A stretch of DNA of 64,000 bases from Lysobacter sp. 5GHs7-4 (GTDB lineage Bacteria > Pseudomonadota > Gammaproteobacteria > Xanthomonadales > Xanthomonadaceae). The position numbers were made by a program, and so were the translations under genes. The notes under the pieces were generated by a model. That model worked only from the letters and a program-made list of their open reading frames with translations. It was not told where the DNA came from and did no database searches. Below are positions 1 to 9,466 of this stretch, in pieces. The stretch spans positions 620,001 through 684,000 of the forward strand of contig NZ_CP089924.1 of NCBI RefSeq assembly GCF_021284765.1. Reading direction: 5' to 3'. Each line of letters begins with the position of its first letter. Positions within the stretch are counted from its first letter, which is position 1.

Positions 1-413
1 CCAAGATCGCGCAACTGGAAGGCAGCCGCGACGGCGACGAGCAGCAGGTGGCGCAGTTCGCCGCCAGCATCGCCGATCTGCGCCGCGCCATCGCCCAGGC
101 CGAAGGCAACATCCGCCGGCTCAAGCAGCAGGTCGACACGGTCAAGGCCACCGAGAGCGTGCAGCGCGCCCAGGCCACCGTCGCCAGCCGCTACAGCGGC
201 TCGCAGACCCGGCTGCAGACCGCGGTGGAATCGCTGGAACGCATCAAGGCCCGTCAGGCCGAGCGCGGCGCGCGCATGAACGCGGCCGCCGAACTGGCCC
301 GCGATGAAGGCCAGGACGCACTGGACACCAAGCTGCGCGAGGCCGGCATCATTGCCGATCCCGCCGGCGCCGACGCGGTACTGGAAAGGCTGAAGCAAAA
401 GAGCGCCGGCTGA
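1..413 (+). CDS. PspA/IM30 family protein, 5' end outside window
   Basis: This is the C-terminal part of a PspA/IM30 (ESCRT-III-like) coiled-coil membrane-stress protein. The frame is open to the first base (codons run from position 3), so the start lies upstream; the GTG at 48 is internal. The visible ~136 residues are almost entirely charged helix (QLEGSRDGDEQQV, then a long Arg/Gln/Glu/Ala coiled coil), followed by a short helical tail ending LERLKQKSAG. PspA-family proteins oligomerise on the inner face of the cytoplasmic membrane and remodel or stabilise it. The gene lies 36 bp upstream of a YqiJ-like gene and heads a flotillin/AAA ATPase cluster on the same strand. No pspF, pspB or pspC is visible, so this is more likely the flotillin-linked PspA type than the classical phage-shock operon. 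Confidence 0.85.
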   Translation, partial: KIAQLEGSRDGDEQQVAQFAASIADLRRAIAQAEGNIRRLKQQVDTVKATESVQRAQATVASRYSGSQTRLQTAVESLERIKARQAERGARMNAAAELARDEGQDALDTKLREAGIIADPAGADAVLERLKQKSAG

Positions 414-449
414 GGCCGCGCGCCGCGACATTAGGGGAAGGGGGTCGCG

Positions 450-1082
450 ATGTTCTTGTTCCTGCAAATCGTGCTGTCGTTTCCGACCGTGGTGTTCAGC
501 CTGCTGCTGGCCGCCGCGGTCCTGTACTGGCTGGTCGCCGCGCTGGGCCTGCTGGAAATCGACGTGCTCGACGGCTGGTTCGCCGGCGACAGCGCCGACG
601 TGGATGCCGAGGCCATGGCCGGTCCGCTGATGCGTTATGGCCTGGGCGGGGTGCCGCTGACGTTGGTGCTGACGGTGCTGGTGTTTTTCGCCTGGCTGCT
701 GTGCTACTTCGCCGAACTGCTGGTGCTGCGCCATCTCCCCGGCGCGCTGCACTGGGCGGTGGGCGTGGCGGTGGCCGTCGGCGCGCTGGTGGTCTCGGCC
801 TTCGCCACCGGAATCGCCTTGCGCCCCGCGCGCCGCTTCTTCGCCAAGCTCAAGCCCGCGCCGCAGAAGTCGGTGCTGGGCCAGACCGCGATCGTGCGCA
901 GCCCCGAGATCACGCCCAGCCTGGGCATGGCCAGCGTCGAGGACGGCGGCGCCGGCCTGATCCTGCAAGTGCGCGACGAGGGCGGCCGCTACAAGCGCGG
1001 CGACCGCGTCGTGCTGATCGAATACCTGCCCGAGCAAAACGCCTACCGCGTGGTCGGCGAAGACGAATTCCAGGGCCTCTGA
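450..1082 (+). CDS. yqiJ: YqiJ-like OB-fold inner-membrane protein
   Basis: A 210-residue membrane protein, matching the size of E. coli YqiJ. The N-terminal half has hydrophobic segments at about residues 3-30, 65-90 and 95-120. The soluble C-terminal ~65 residues have the beta-rich pattern of an NfeD/OB-fold domain (SVLGQTAIVRSPEITPSLG, then RYKRGDRVVLIEYL). Proteins of this kind are encoded beside flotillins and are thought to act with them in membrane microdomains. The ATG at 450 follows a purine-rich AGGGGAAGGGGG stretch. The flotillin gene starts 40 bp downstream, so co-transcription is likely. Function is assigned from family and neighbourhood; no catalytic motif is expected. Confidence 0.85.
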   Translation: MFLFLQIVLSFPTVVFSLLLAAAVLYWLVAALGLLEIDVLDGWFAGDSADVDAEAMAGPLMRYGLGGVPLTLVLTVLVFFAWLLCYFAELLVLRHLPGALHWAVGVAVAVGALVVSAFATGIALRPARRFFAKLKPAPQKSVLGQTAIVRSPEITPSLGMASVEDGGAGLILQVRDEGGRYKRGDRVVLIEYLPEQNAYRVVGEDEFQGL

Positions 1083-1122
1083 GCCCGGTAAGCAACACCA
1101 TCGAGTCATAGGAGACGTTTCG

Positions 1123-3096
1123 ATGATCACCACCATCCTGCCCTTCCTGATCGGCCTCGGCGTGTTCTTCGCCGTGATCGTGGGCTTCTTCGGTCTGTTC
1201 AAGGCCTTCTACATCAAGGTGCCGCAGGGCACGGCCCTGATCGTCAACGATCTTTCGTCGACCCCGAAGGTGCATTTCACCGGCGCGCTGGTTTATCCGG
1301 TGATCTACAAGAAGGAGCTGATGCAGATCTCCTTGATCACGCTGGAGGTCGACCGCCGCGGCAAGGACGGCCTGATCTGCAAAGACAACATGCGCGCGGA
1401 CATCACCGTGGCCTTCTACCTGCGCGTCAACGAGACCCAGCAGGACGTGCTGAAGGTGGCCAAGGCCGTCGGCACCGAGCGCGCGTCCGACCGCGCCGCG
1501 GTCAACGAGCTGTTCAACGCCAAGTTCTCCGAGTCGCTGAAGACCGTGGGCAAGAAGTTCGAGTTCACCGACCTGTTCGAGAACCGCCAGGACTTCCGCG
1601 ACCGCGTGCTGGAAACCATCGGCAACGACCTCAACGGCTACCTGCTGGAGGACGTGGCGATCGACTATCTGGAGCAGACCCCGAAGGCCTCGCTGGATCC
1701 CAACAACATCCTCGACGCCGAAGGCATCCGCAAGATCACCGAGCTGACCGCCACCCAGAACGTGATCACCAACGAGCTCGAGCGCAACGAGCAGCTGGCG
1801 ATCACCAAGAAGAACGTGGAAACGCGCGAGTCCATGCTGGCCCTGGAACGCCAGCAGGCCGACGCCGAGGCGCGCCAGAAGCGCGAGATCGAGACCATCA
1901 AGGCGCGCGAGGAAGCCGAGACCGCCAAGGTGCGCGAGGAAGAACGCCTCAAGGCCGAGCAGGCGCGCATCGCCGTGCAGGAACAGCTCGACATCCGCGA
2001 GGAGAACCGCATGCGCGAAGTCGAAGTCGCGCAGCAGAACCGCCAGCGCGCGGTGGTGATCGAGGTCGAGAAGGTCACCCGCGCCAAGGATCTGGAAGTG
2101 GTCTCGCGCGAGCGCGAAGTCGAGCTGCAGAAGATCGACAAGGAAAAGGCCCTGGAAGAGCAGCGCAAGGACATCGCCAACGTGATCCGAGAGCGCATCG
2201 CGGTCGAGAAGACCGTGGCCCAGGAAGAGGAGCGCATCAAGGAAGTGCGCGCCGTGTCCGAGGCCGACCGCGCCAAGCAGGTCGTGGTGCTGGCCGCGCA
2301 AGCCCAGGCCGAGGAAGAGCTGGTGCGTCTGGTCAAGCAGGCCGAGGCCGACGAGGCCGCGTCCAAGCACAAGGCGGTGGAAATCACCACGCTGGCGCAG
2401 GCCGAGCTGGACGCCGCCGGCAAGCAGGCCGAGGCCAAGAAGCGCCTGGCCGAAGGCATCGAGGCCGAGCGCGCCGCGCCCGGTCTGGCCGATGCGCGGG
2501 TGCGCGAAGTCACCGCCGGCGCGATCGAGAAGGAAGGTCTGGCCGAGGCGCGCGTGATCGAGGCGCAGGCCGACGCCAAGCAGAAGCAGGGCCTGGCCGA
2601 CGCCAAGGTGCTGGAGGAAAACCTGTTCGCGCAGGCGCGCGGCGAGGAGCAACTGGGCGCGTCCAAGGCCAAGGCCACCAAGGACCTGGGCCTGTCGGAA
2701 GCCGAGGTGCTGCTGCAGAAGTTCAAGTCCGAAGCCGAGGGCCTGGCGCAGAAGTTCGGCGCGCTGGATGCGCTCAGCGACAATGCGCGCGCGCACGAAG
2801 AGTTCCGCATGCAGCTGGAGAAGAGCTTCGAGCAGGCGATCGCTTCGATCGAGGCCAACAAGGAAGTCGCCAAGGAGCAGGCCGACGTGCTGGCCGCCGC
2901 GCTCAGCAAGGCCAACATCGACATCGTCGGCGGCGAAGGCGAGTTCTTCAATTCCTTCGCCAAGGCGCTGTCGGTGGGCAAGGCCATCGAGGGCGTGGCC
3001 GGCAAGAGTCCGATCGTGCAGGACGTGCTGCAGAAGCTGCTGTCGCTGCAGGGCGACAAGGCCGGCAAGTCCGACGGCGCCTCGCTGGCGTCGTGA
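1123..3096 (+). CDS. yqiK: YqiK-like flotillin (SPFH/band 7) protein
   Basis: A 657-residue flotillin. One N-terminal membrane anchor (about residues 3-28, TILPFLIGLGVFFAVIVGFF) is followed by an SPFH/band 7 domain to about residue 200. Residues ~210-560 are a very long Glu/Arg/Ala coiled coil with repeated EAE, AEA and REEE patterns, and the tail ends GDKAGKSDGASLAS. Flotillins scaffold detergent-resistant microdomains in the cytoplasmic membrane. The ATG at 1123 is preceded by TAGGAG with good spacing. It follows the YqiJ-like gene in the same order as E. coli yqiJ-yqiK; the adjacent PspA, AAA ATPase and PLD-like genes suggest a larger membrane-maintenance machine. Confidence 0.9.
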   Translation: MITTILPFLIGLGVFFAVIVGFFGLFKAFYIKVPQGTALIVNDLSSTPKVHFTGALVYPVIYKKELMQISLITLEVDRRGKDGLICKDNMRADITVAFYLRVNETQQDVLKVAKAVGTERASDRAAVNELFNAKFSESLKTVGKKFEFTDLFENRQDFRDRVLETIGNDLNGYLLEDVAIDYLEQTPKASLDPNNILDAEGIRKITELTATQNVITNELERNEQLAITKKNVETRESMLALERQQADAEARQKREIETIKAREEAETAKVREEERLKAEQARIAVQEQLDIREENRMREVEVAQQNRQRAVVIEVEKVTRAKDLEVVSREREVELQKIDKEKALEEQRKDIANVIRERIAVEKTVAQEEERIKEVRAVSEADRAKQVVVLAAQAQAEEELVRLVKQAEADEAASKHKAVEITTLAQAELDAAGKQAEAKKRLAEGIEAERAAPGLADARVREVTAGAIEKEGLAEARVIEAQADAKQKQGLADAKVLEENLFAQARGEEQLGASKAKATKDLGLSEAEVLLQKFKSEAEGLAQKFGALDALSDNARAHEEFRMQLEKSFEQAIASIEANKEVAKEQADVLAAALSKANIDIVGGEGEFFNSFAKALSVGKAIEGVAGKSPIVQDVLQKLLSLQGDKAGKSDGASLAS

Positions 3097-3446
3097 TCGG
3101 CGCAAGGCCAGGGTGGCGGGCTTGCCCGCTGCTCTGGCGGCGCCGGACCAGACGCCACCGCCCGTAGCCGCGCATCCTCTCACCCGTAGCGACGTACTCC
3201 TCAGGCGTAGCGACGCATTCCCCACTCCGTCATTCCGGCGAAAGCCGGAACCCATTCGATCTTGCGGTTGCTGGATTCGCGGCGTCATCTGCACAGCGAC
3301 AGCGCGCAAGCGGCATGCGGGCTTTGGAGACGGAGCGACGGCAAGATGGGTTCCGGCTTTTGCCGGAATGACGGGATGGTGGCGAGGAGCACCGGCGGCG
3401 GCAGTTCGAAGCACGGTTCGCAACAGGTTCTAAAAGGAAGCAGAAG
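3097..3446. repeat. Intergenic inverted palindromic repeat pair
   Basis: This 350-base gap between the flotillin and ATPase genes has no convincing gene. It holds two copies of a 25-base palindromic element in opposite orientation, 3229-3253 (begins GTCATTCCGGCGAAAGCC) and 3348-3372 (its near-perfect reverse complement). Together they can fold into a long cruciform or hairpin. Two shorter CGTAGCGACG copies lie just upstream (about 3184-3217). The same CGTCATYCC/GGRATGACG termini recur at 9491-9815, so this is an interspersed repeat. A Shine-Dalgarno (AAGGAAG) for the ATPase gene lies at the right end. Confidence 0.75.
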
Positions 3447-6400
3447 ATGTCGGACACAGCAGCCTCGCCGCAGGCGGACGCCGCCAACAGCGCGCTCGAC
3501 CAGGCCGTCGCCCAGGGCGGCGCCTACGAGGTGTTGCGCAAGCGCCTGGGCGAGCAGGGCGCGCGCCTGCGCGCGATCGCCGACGCGCTCAACGCGCAGC
3601 GCCTGGGCGAGTTCGGCAGCAGCCGCATGGACGTGGCCGGCCGGCTGCGCATCCGCACCGAGAACAACTGCGTCGCCCGCGACATCGTCCAGGTCGGCGA
3701 CTGCCTGCTGTTCGGCTACAACGTTTTCATCGGTCTGAAGAAGGAAACCCGCGTCGAGGACGTGTTCTCGCTGCACCGGCTGGTCGAAACCGCCGAGGGC
3801 TACGACGTCGAGGCGGTGGACCTGGCGAACAGTTTCCTCGCCACCGGCAGCTTTCCGCAGGATTTCCGCGAGCTTTACGCCTACTACAAGAACACCCGCC
3901 TGCTGCAGCTGGAGGCGCGCGACGGCAAGCTGCTGGCCGCGTTCCAGATCGGCGAGCGCCTGGACGACATGCGCGTGTTCCGCTGGTCGATCGAGCCCGA
4001 CGGCCAGGTGCGCTACATCGACAACCGCGGCGAGCGCGACATCGCGCTGCCGGCGCCGTTCGACTTCGAATGGACCCGCGCCACGCGCGAGATGGCGGTG
4101 GAAGGCCGCCACCCGCATCTGAACATCCTCGACAGCGTGTTCGTGGAGACGGTGGGCGGCGACCTCACCATCAAAGTCGAGAACAACACCCAGGACGGTC
4201 TGGGCATCTACCGCGAGCCTGTGGCCGACCGCACCCAGTCGCTGGACGACGCCCAGGTCGAGTTCGCGCGCGTGGGCAGCCTGATCCTGCTGCGCGTGCT
4301 GCCCTACCGCGAGGAGCAGTGGCGGCACCTGGTGTTCAACACCCTGACCCGCAAGGTCCAGCGCATCGACGCGATCGGCCTGGCCTGCGTGCAGCTGCCG
4401 GAAGACCACGGCATCGTGTTTCCGGGTGGCTACTACCTGCAGAACGGCGAGTACAAGACCTTCGATTCGGCCATGGACGGCATGCGCTTCCAGCGCGCGG
4501 TGCGTTCGCCCAACGGCGAGGACGTGCTGTACGTCTTCTACGAACCGCAGGCCGGCCGCTCGGCCCTGTTCACCTACAACATGATCGAACGCCGGCTGCA
4601 GACGCCGGTGTACGCGCATGGCCATGCCCGTTACGAAGACGGCCGCATGGTGGTGTTCACCGCCGAAAGCGAGGAACCCACGCGCGTCCACCCGATGCAG
4701 GTCTGGCGCACGCCGTTCTCCAGCGACGAGCACGCCGCGCGCCAGCCGGCGGGCAACAGTTTCATGGGCCGGATCGGCAACGCCGAACTGGTGCGCGGCA
4801 TCTCCGACCTGCTCAGCCTGTGCCGCGAGATCGACGCCACCGAAGTCTCGGTGCAGCGCTACACCCAGCTCAGCCAGGCCACCCACCGTCTGTTCGATAT
4901 CCACCACTGGCTGGGCGACGCGCAAAGCGGCGACGCCGCCACGGTGCTGCGCGAGATCGCCGCGACCAGCGAATCGGTGATCGACGAGTACGAAAAGGTC
5001 GAGGGCATCCGCAGCCAGTCCGAGCGCGCGATGCGCGAGGCCCAGAGCCGCCACAAGGCGCTGCTGGACTCGCTGCTGCCCGACGGCTGGGACACGGTGC
5101 AGCAGCACGTCGATGCGCTCAACGGCATCGCCGCCCAGCGCGGCCAGCTGCTGACCATCCGCGAGTACCGCTACATCGACGTCGCCGCGATCGACGCGAT
5201 GGAGACCGAGCTGCTGGCTGCGCAGGAGCGCATCGCCACCGCGACCGGTGCGTTCCTGGCCGGCGACAAGGCGCTGCAGCCCTACGCCGAGCGCCTGCAG
5301 GCGCTGGACACGCAGGCCCAGCAGGCCGCGAGCGTGGCCCAGCTCGACGAGCCGCTGAAGCAGATGCAGGCCATGTCCGGCGACCTGGACATGCTGTCGC
5401 AGCTGATGGCGACGCTGCGCGTGGACGACGCCACCCAGCGCACCCGCATCGTCGAATCGATTTCCGGCATCTACGCCCGCCTCAACCAGGCCAAGGCGCG
5501 CGCCGACCTGCGTCGCAAAGGATTGGGCTCGGCCGAGACCGTGGCCCAGTTCGGCGCGCAGTTCACCCTGTTCGGGCAGGGCGTGGCCAGCGCGCTGGCG
5601 CTGGCGCGCGATCCGGAAAAGTGCGACGAGCAGCTGTCGCGGCTGATGGTGCAGTTGGAGGAGCTGGAGAGCCAGTTCGGCGAGCACGAGAACTTCCTCA
5701 ACGACATCCTCAGCAAGCGCGAGGAGTTGCTGGAAACCTTCGAGACCCACAAGCAGGCGCTGCTGGACGACCGCCAGCGCAAGGCGCAGTCGGTGCTGGA
5801 CGCGGCCGCACGCATCCTGGAGGGGCTGGGCCGGCGTACCGCGCGCTTCGAGAACGCCGACGAGCTCAACGCCTTCTTCGCCGGCGATCCGCTGATCCTC
5901 AAGCTGCGCGAACTGGCCGAGCGCCTGCGCACGCTCAAGGACAGCGTCAAGGCCGACGACGTCGAGGCCCGCCTCAAGGGCGCGCGCGACCAGGCCGTGC
6001 GCGCCCTGCGCGACCGCAGCGATCTGTTCGAGGCCGGCGGCGAAGTCATCAAGCTGGGCCCGCGCCACCGCTTCAGCGTCAACACCCAGGAACTGGACCT
6101 GACCCTGCTGCCGCGCGAGGACGGCCTGAGCCTGCACCTCACCGGCACCGACTTTCTGGAGCCGCTGCGCGAGGAGGCCTTCGACGCGCTGCGCGAGTAC
6201 TGGCAGGTGACGCTGGATTCCGAATCGCCCGCGCTGTACCGCGCCGAGTACCTGGCCGGATCGGTGCTGGAAGCCGCGGCCGCCAACCGCGAGGGCCTGA
6301 GCATGGACGGCCTGCGCCAGCAGCTGGCGCAGCCGGAGACGCTGGCGCGCAGCGTGCGCGATTTCGCCGCGCCGCGTTACCGCGAAGGCTACGAGAAGGG

Positions 6401-8759
6401 CATCCACGACCACGATGCCGCGCTGATCCTGCAGGCGCTGATCCCGCTGGCCGACAGCGCCGGCACCCTGGCCTACAGCGCCGACGCGCGCGCCTTCGCC
6501 AGCGTGTACTGGGGCCAGGCGATGGCGGGCGAGGACGCCGCGCAATGGCCGGAGCGCGCGCGTACCGCGCGCGACATCCAGCGCCTGTTCGGCAGCGACG
6601 CCGGCCTGCTGGCGCTGCGCGCCGAGATCGAAACCGCGTTGCGCGCATTCCTGCAGGCGCAACCGCTGGACGTGGACCCGGCGCTGTGCGCGCACGCGGC
6701 CGAGTACCTGGTGGCCGAGCTGTCGGCCGAACACCCGCAGTTCGCCTTCAGCAAGTACGCCCAGCTGCTGCTGAAAACCCTGCAGGAGCGGCTGACCGCG
6801 GCGCGCATGTGGGACGGTTTCGTGCAGACCCTGCGCCGCCTCGGCGACCGTCTGCCGGCGCGCTGGTCACTGGCCGCCAACTGGTTCGACGCGCTGTGCC
6901 GCGAACCCGCGCACGCGGCCCTGGCCGGTTACGCGCGCGAGGCGGTGGCGCTGCTGTTGCTGGACGAACGCGTGCCGCACAAGGTCAGCGAGGTCGAGTT
7001 GCGCGCAGCGGTCGAAGGCCTGCTGGGCGAGCACCCGCGGATCGCCGCGCAGCGCATGGACCTGGGCGTGGACGATTTCCAGGCCCGCCTGCGCGCGCAC
7101 CGCGAGCGCTTCCTGCCCGGCGTGCGCCAGTATCAGGCGCTGCGCCAGGACACCATCGCGCGCGAACGCGAATCGCTGCGGCTGAGCGAATTCAAGGCGC
7201 GTCCGCTGAGCTCGTTCGTGCGCAACAAGCTCATCAACGACGTCTACCTGGGCGTGATCGGCGACAACCTGGCCAAGCAGATGGGCACCGTCGGCGAGGG
7301 CAAGCGCAGCGACCTGATGGGCCTGCTGATGATGATATCGCCGCCCGGCTACGGCAAAACCACGCTGATGGAATACGTGGCGCACCGGCTGGGCCTGATC
7401 TTCATGAAGATCAACGGCCCGGCGCTGGGCCACGAGGTGCGTTCGCTGGATCCGGCGCGCGCGCCGGATGCGACCTCGCGCCAGGAACTGGAAAAGCTCA
7501 ACCTGGCCCTGGAGATGGGCAACAACGTGATGCTGTATGTCGACGACATCCAGCACACCCATCCCGAGTTCCTGCAGAAGTTCATCTCGCTGTGCGACGG
7601 CACGCGCCGCATCGAAGGCGTGTGGAAGGGCCGCACGCGCACCTACGACCTGCGCGGCAAGAAGTTCTGCGTGGTCATGGCCGGCAACCCGTACACCGAG
7701 TCCGGCGAGGTGTTCAAGATTCCGGACATGCTGGCCAACCGCGCCGACATCTACAACCTCGGCGACGTGCTGGGCGGCATGGAAGATGCGTTCAAGCTCA
7801 GCTACCTCGAGAACAGCCTGACCTCGAACCCGGTGCTGGCGCCGCTGGCCACGCGCGAGCTGGCCGACCTGTACCGCTTCGTCGACAAGGCCGCCGGCCG
7901 CGCGTTCTCGGCCAACGAGCTCAGCCACGCCTACGGCGGCGCCGAGATCAACGAGATCGTGGCCACGCTGGAGCGGCTGATGCGGGTGCGCGACGTGGTC
8001 TACCGCGTCAACCAGCAGTACATCGCCAGCGCCGCGCAGGCCGCGCAGTACCGCGTGGAGCCGCCGTTCAAGCTGCAGGGCAGCTACCGCAACATGAACA
8101 AGCTGGCCGAGAAGATTTCGCCGGTGATGAACGAGACCGAGCTGCAGCAGCTCATCGCCGACCACTACCTGGGCGAGGCGCAGCTGCTGACCGCCGGCGC
8201 CGAGGAGAACCTGCTCAAGCTGGGCGAGCTGCGCGGCACCCTGGACGAAGCGCAGTCGCAGCGCTGGGCGCAGATCAAGCGCGACTTCCTGCGCAACAAG
8301 GCCATGGGCGCCTCCGATGCCGATGTCGGCGGTCGGGTGGTCGCGCAGCTGGCCGACCTGGTCGAGGGCGTGCGCGCGTTGGACGTGCCTGCGCCCGCGC
8401 CGGAAGCGCCGAAGCCGGCGCCGGTGGAAGCGCCGTGGGCGCAGATCGTCGCCCTGCTGGAGCGCGCGACGGCCAAGCCGCCCGCGCCGGCGCCGGTGGC
8501 CGAGCCCGATCCGCAGGTGTTGCTGGACGGTTTGCGCGCCGCATTGGAAGCGGCGCTGGGCCCGCTGATCGGCCGCCTCGGCGACGGCGCCGAACAGCAG
8601 GCGCAGTGGCAGGCGCGCCTGGTCGAGGCGATCCAGCACATGGGCGAGCGCGGCGCCGTCGCGACCGCGCACGTGCAGCATGCGACCGAGCAGCAATTGC
8701 AGCTGCAACGTGCGTTGGCGGATTTCGCCGACCGCCTCAACGAACGCACGCCGCGCTGA
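3447..8759 (+). CDS. Giant coiled-coil AAA+ ATPase of the PspA/flotillin cluster
   Basis: A 1770-residue protein of the type usually named 'DNA repair ATPase', although the name has little experimental basis that I know of. The first ~430 residues match no domain I recognise. Residues ~480-880 are rich in predicted coiled coil. An AAA+ module occupies about 1270-1500, with Walker A PPGYGKTT at 1299-1306 and Walker B VMLYVDDIQ at 1361-1369. The C-terminal ~120 residues are an Ala/Pro-rich linker plus a Gln-rich helix. The ATG at 3447 follows AAGGAAG, and the stop overlaps the next start (ATGA). Location beside PspA and flotillin suggests an ATP-driven remodeller of membrane scaffolds, analogous in logic to an ESCRT-III/AAA pair; this is inference. 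Confidence 0.8.
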   Translation: MSDTAASPQADAANSALDQAVAQGGAYEVLRKRLGEQGARLRAIADALNAQRLGEFGSSRMDVAGRLRIRTENNCVARDIVQVGDCLLFGYNVFIGLKKETRVEDVFSLHRLVETAEGYDVEAVDLANSFLATGSFPQDFRELYAYYKNTRLLQLEARDGKLLAAFQIGERLDDMRVFRWSIEPDGQVRYIDNRGERDIALPAPFDFEWTRATREMAVEGRHPHLNILDSVFVETVGGDLTIKVENNTQDGLGIYREPVADRTQSLDDAQVEFARVGSLILLRVLPYREEQWRHLVFNTLTRKVQRIDAIGLACVQLPEDHGIVFPGGYYLQNGEYKTFDSAMDGMRFQRAVRSPNGEDVLYVFYEPQAGRSALFTYNMIERRLQTPVYAHGHARYEDGRMVVFTAESEEPTRVHPMQVWRTPFSSDEHAARQPAGNSFMGRIGNAELVRGISDLLSLCREIDATEVSVQRYTQLSQATHRLFDIHHWLGDAQSGDAATVLREIAATSESVIDEYEKVEGIRSQSERAMREAQSRHKALLDSLLPDGWDTVQQHVDALNGIAAQRGQLLTIREYRYIDVAAIDAMETELLAAQERIATATGAFLAGDKALQPYAERLQALDTQAQQAASVAQLDEPLKQMQAMSGDLDMLSQLMATLRVDDATQRTRIVESISGIYARLNQAKARADLRRKGLGSAETVAQFGAQFTLFGQGVASALALARDPEKCDEQLSRLMVQLEELESQFGEHENFLNDILSKREELLETFETHKQALLDDRQRKAQSVLDAAARILEGLGRRTARFENADELNAFFAGDPLILKLRELAERLRTLKDSVKADDVEARLKGARDQAVRALRDRSDLFEAGGEVIKLGPRHRFSVNTQELDLTLLPREDGLSLHLTGTDFLEPLREEAFDALREYWQVTLDSESPALYRAEYLAGSVLEAAAANREGLSMDGLRQQLAQPETLARSVRDFAAPRYREGYEKGIHDHDAALILQALIPLADSAGTLAYSADARAFASVYWGQAMAGEDAAQWPERARTARDIQRLFGSDAGLLALRAEIETALRAFLQAQPLDVDPALCAHAAEYLVAELSAEHPQFAFSKYAQLLLKTLQERLTAARMWDGFVQTLRRLGDRLPARWSLAANWFDALCREPAHAALAGYAREAVALLLLDERVPHKVSEVELRAAVEGLLGEHPRIAAQRMDLGVDDFQARLRAHRERFLPGVRQYQALRQDTIARERESLRLSEFKARPLSSFVRNKLINDVYLGVIGDNLAKQMGTVGEGKRSDLMGLLMMISPPGYGKTTLMEYVAHRLGLIFMKINGPALGHEVRSLDPARAPDATSRQELEKLNLALEMGNNVMLYVDDIQHTHPEFLQKFISLCDGTRRIEGVWKGRTRTYDLRGKKFCVVMAGNPYTESGEVFKIPDMLANRADIYNLGDVLGGMEDAFKLSYLENSLTSNPVLAPLATRELADLYRFVDKAAGRAFSANELSHAYGGAEINEIVATLERLMRVRDVVYRVNQQYIASAAQAAQYRVEPPFKLQGSYRNMNKLAEKISPVMNETELQQLIADHYLGEAQLLTAGAEENLLKLGELRGTLDEAQSQRWAQIKRDFLRNKAMGASDADVGGRVVAQLADLVEGVRALDVPAPAPEAPKPAPVEAPWAQIVALLERATAKPPAPAPVAEPDPQVLLDGLRAALEAALGPLIGRLGDGAEQQAQWQARLVEAIQHMGERGAVATAHVQHATEQQLQLQRALADFADRLNERTPR

Positions 8760-9466
8760 TGGCCACGGTCGACTACAGCGAACTGGACCGTGCGCTGCGC
8801 AAGAGCGCGGCCGACCGCCGCCTGGACAACGACGAGAAGTTCGAGCTGCGCGAGCTCGGCTCGCGCCTGGACCCCGAACGCGTGCGCTACCTGCGCAACC
8901 GCGCCTTCGACATGGCGCGCGAGCTGATCGTCGAGCGCCCGGCCGAGGTGCTGGACGCCGTGCGCTGGCTGGAGCAGGTGGTGCGCACCCTGGATGTGGT
9001 GGGCGCGGCGCCCAGCCTCGATTCCAGCGCGCACTTCACCCCGGGCGACGACTGCCTGCGCAAGCTGCGCGGGCTGTGCATGGGCGCGCGCCGCAGCGTC
9101 GACATCTGCGTCTACACCATCTCCGACGACCGCATCACCGAGGCGATCCTGGACGCGCACCGCCGCGGCGTGGCGGTGCGCGTGCTGACCGACAACGACA
9201 AGCGCTACGACGAGGGCAGCGACATCGCGCGCCTGCGCGAGCAGGGCGTGGCGGTGCGCATCGACGACGGCCCCTACCACATGCACCACAAGTTCGCCGT
9301 CTTCGACGGCCGCGTGCTCGCCAACGGCAGCTTCAACTGGACCCGCAGCGCCAGCACCGTCAACGAGGAAAACCTGGTGGTCACCGACGACCCGTCGCTG
9401 CTGCGCAGCTTCGCCGGCCAGTTCCAGACCCTGTGGGACAAGTTCGCTCCGGACTTGGCGGGCTAG
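8759..9466 (+). CDS. Single-HKD phospholipase D-like protein
   Basis: A 235-residue protein of the phospholipase D superfamily. One complete HxK(x)4D motif is visible (H176, K178, D183 in MHHKFAVFDG), followed by the usual GSFNW. With one HKD motif it should act as a homodimer, like bacterial Nuc or mitochondrial PLD6; substrate could be cardiolipin or phosphatidic-acid-type lipids, or nucleic acid. The N-terminal ~85 residues are a charged helical region. No signal peptide is evident. The ATG at 8759 overlaps the ATPase stop codon, so the two are translationally coupled. This makes it the last gene of the PspA-flotillin-ATPase cluster and argues for a membrane-lipid role, which remains inference. 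Confidence 0.85.
   Translation: MATVDYSELDRALRKSAADRRLDNDEKFELRELGSRLDPERVRYLRNRAFDMARELIVERPAEVLDAVRWLEQVVRTLDVVGAAPSLDSSAHFTPGDDCLRKLRGLCMGARRSVDICVYTISDDRITEAILDAHRRGVAVRVLTDNDKRYDEGSDIARLREQGVAVRIDDGPYHMHHKFAVFDGRVLANGSFNWTRSASTVNEENLVVTDDPSLLRSFAGQFQTLWDKFAPDLAG

Noticed and set aside
3285..6734. A very long minus-strand frame opposite the AAA+ ATPase gene
   Set aside because: It is an antisense shadow produced by high third-position GC, shows low-complexity Leu/Gln/His/Arg composition and has no recognisable domain.
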